From: Methanomicrobiales archaeon
Lineage (GTDB): Archaea > Halobacteriota > Methanomicrobia > Methanomicrobiales > Methanoculleaceae
Assembly (NCBI GenBank): GCA_019136335.1
Contig: JAGVUK010000311.1
Location: 1 to 5,597, forward strand
Direction: 5' to 3'
Length of the DNA: 5,597 nucleotides
Shown: positions 5,381 through 5,597 of the stretch, in pieces
How positions within the stretch are numbered: the stretch's first letter is position 1
Layout: each line of letters opens with the position of its first letter
Notes under the pieces: model-generated
The model's input: only the letters and a program-made list of their open reading frames with translations
Told to the model about the DNA's origin: nothing
Database searches by the model: none
Program-made: the position numbers and the translations under genes

Positions 5381-5597
5381 TCAGTCCCTGAACAGTACCT
5401 GGTAGGTTGCTGTTTCTGCTCCAAAAAAGGTCCTGCAGAACTCCGCCGCCTTCGAGGGTTCGTATTCCTTGCAGCTGAAGATATCAAGGTAGGCGGCGTT
5501 GGTCTCGTTTGCGAAGTGCCCCGAGACCAGCGATGTCTCGATGAGCTGGGTCATGGAGAACCCTGCGACCCTCTCGTTCGGGCCGAAGTGGATGATC
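5381..5597 (-). CDS. S-adenosylmethionine decarboxylase-like (SpeD family) protein, C-terminal part
   Basis: The minus-strand frame is open from the right edge to TGA (5383-5381) and gives the last 71 residues of a protein whose N-terminal part lies outside the window. SpeD-family AdoMet decarboxylases cleave themselves at a Glu-Ser bond to make a pyruvoyl group and supply decarboxylated AdoMet for polyamine synthesis. The fragment contains GFSMTQLIETSLVSGHFANE (residues 12-31) followed by TNAAYLDIFSCKEY (32-45), which aligns with the canonical ESHISIHTWPE...AAMDVFTC block: the nucleophile Ser22, Ser25, His27, Glu31, Asp38 and Cys42 are kept. However, the residue before the serine is Thr instead of Glu, the following His is Leu, and HTWPE is HFANE. 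It is therefore a SpeD homologue, perhaps a methanogen subfamily of different activity; polyamine function is not assured. It converges on frhB and has no visible link to it. Confidence 0.75.
   Translation of the reverse strand, partial: IIHFGPNERVAGFSMTQLIETSLVSGHFANETNAAYLDIFSCKEYEPSKAAEFCRTFFGAETATYQVLFRD

Noticed and set aside
5371..5467. GTTCGTATTC appearing twice (5373-5382 and 5458-5467), reminiscent of a tRNA T-arm
   Set aside because: The second copy lies inside the SpeD-like coding region, and no acceptor, D or anticodon stems surround either copy.
1..5597. Possible undescribed defence, mobile or CRISPR system
   Set aside because: No transposase, integrase, nuclease, toxin, repeat-spacer array or attachment-site pattern was found; the window is core methanogen metabolism. 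The novelty is limited to the frhG extension, the frh leader and the variant SpeD.

Overview
The window reads as the chromosome of a hydrogenotrophic methanogenic archaeon. The coding regions are GC-rich with mostly G/C-ending third positions, and the protein set is methanogen-specific: a tetrahydromethanopterin biosynthesis enzyme and a complete coenzyme F420-reducing [NiFe] hydrogenase operon. Translation signals are archaeal (GGAGG and GAGGTGA Shine-Dalgarno motifs, BRE/TATA promoter, oligo-T termination). From recalled similarity of the proteins I would place it in Methanomicrobiales, Methanoculleus-like; that taxonomic call is inference.

Layout: (1) 2-937, + strand, MptA-type GTP cyclohydrolase, nearly complete but lacking its start codon. 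(2) 938-1162, an AT-rich intergenic stretch with a hairpin plus T-tract directly after mptA, a 9-bp inverted repeat, a BRE/TATA-like promoter at about 1035-1048, and a probable leader of about 90 nt with alternating ACAC/GTGT blocks that can form several exclusive hairpins. (3) 1163-4942, frhADGB in the canonical order: hydrogenase large subunit (TTG start), its maturation protease, the iron-sulfur small subunit, and the F420/FAD subunit. Genes are 10 nt apart or overlap, so this is one transcription unit ending in an oligo-T terminator at 4945-4955. (4) 4956-5380, a GC-rich spacer between convergent genes with no credible protein gene but several hairpins, one probably terminating the minus-strand gene. 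(5) 5381-5597, minus strand, the C-terminal 71 residues of an S-adenosylmethionine-decarboxylase-like (SpeD family) protein running off the right edge.

How the genes work together: FrhA splits H2 at a NiFe site, FrhG carries electrons through [4Fe-4S] clusters, and FrhB passes them via FAD to F420, giving F420H2 for the reductive steps of methanogenesis. FrhD trims the FrhA C-terminus after nickel insertion. MptA makes a precursor of tetrahydromethanopterin, the C1 carrier whose methenyl and methylene forms are reduced with F420H2. The SpeD-like protein has no obvious link to the operon.

The most notable departures from textbook frhADGB are a roughly 92-residue Lys/Pro/Ala/Glu-rich N-terminal extension on FrhG, with a strong internal Shine-Dalgarno and GTG just before the conserved domain (two possible start sites), the structured frh leader, and the altered processing-site motif of the SpeD-like protein. 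I saw no CRISPR, mobile element, tRNA, rRNA or defence system.
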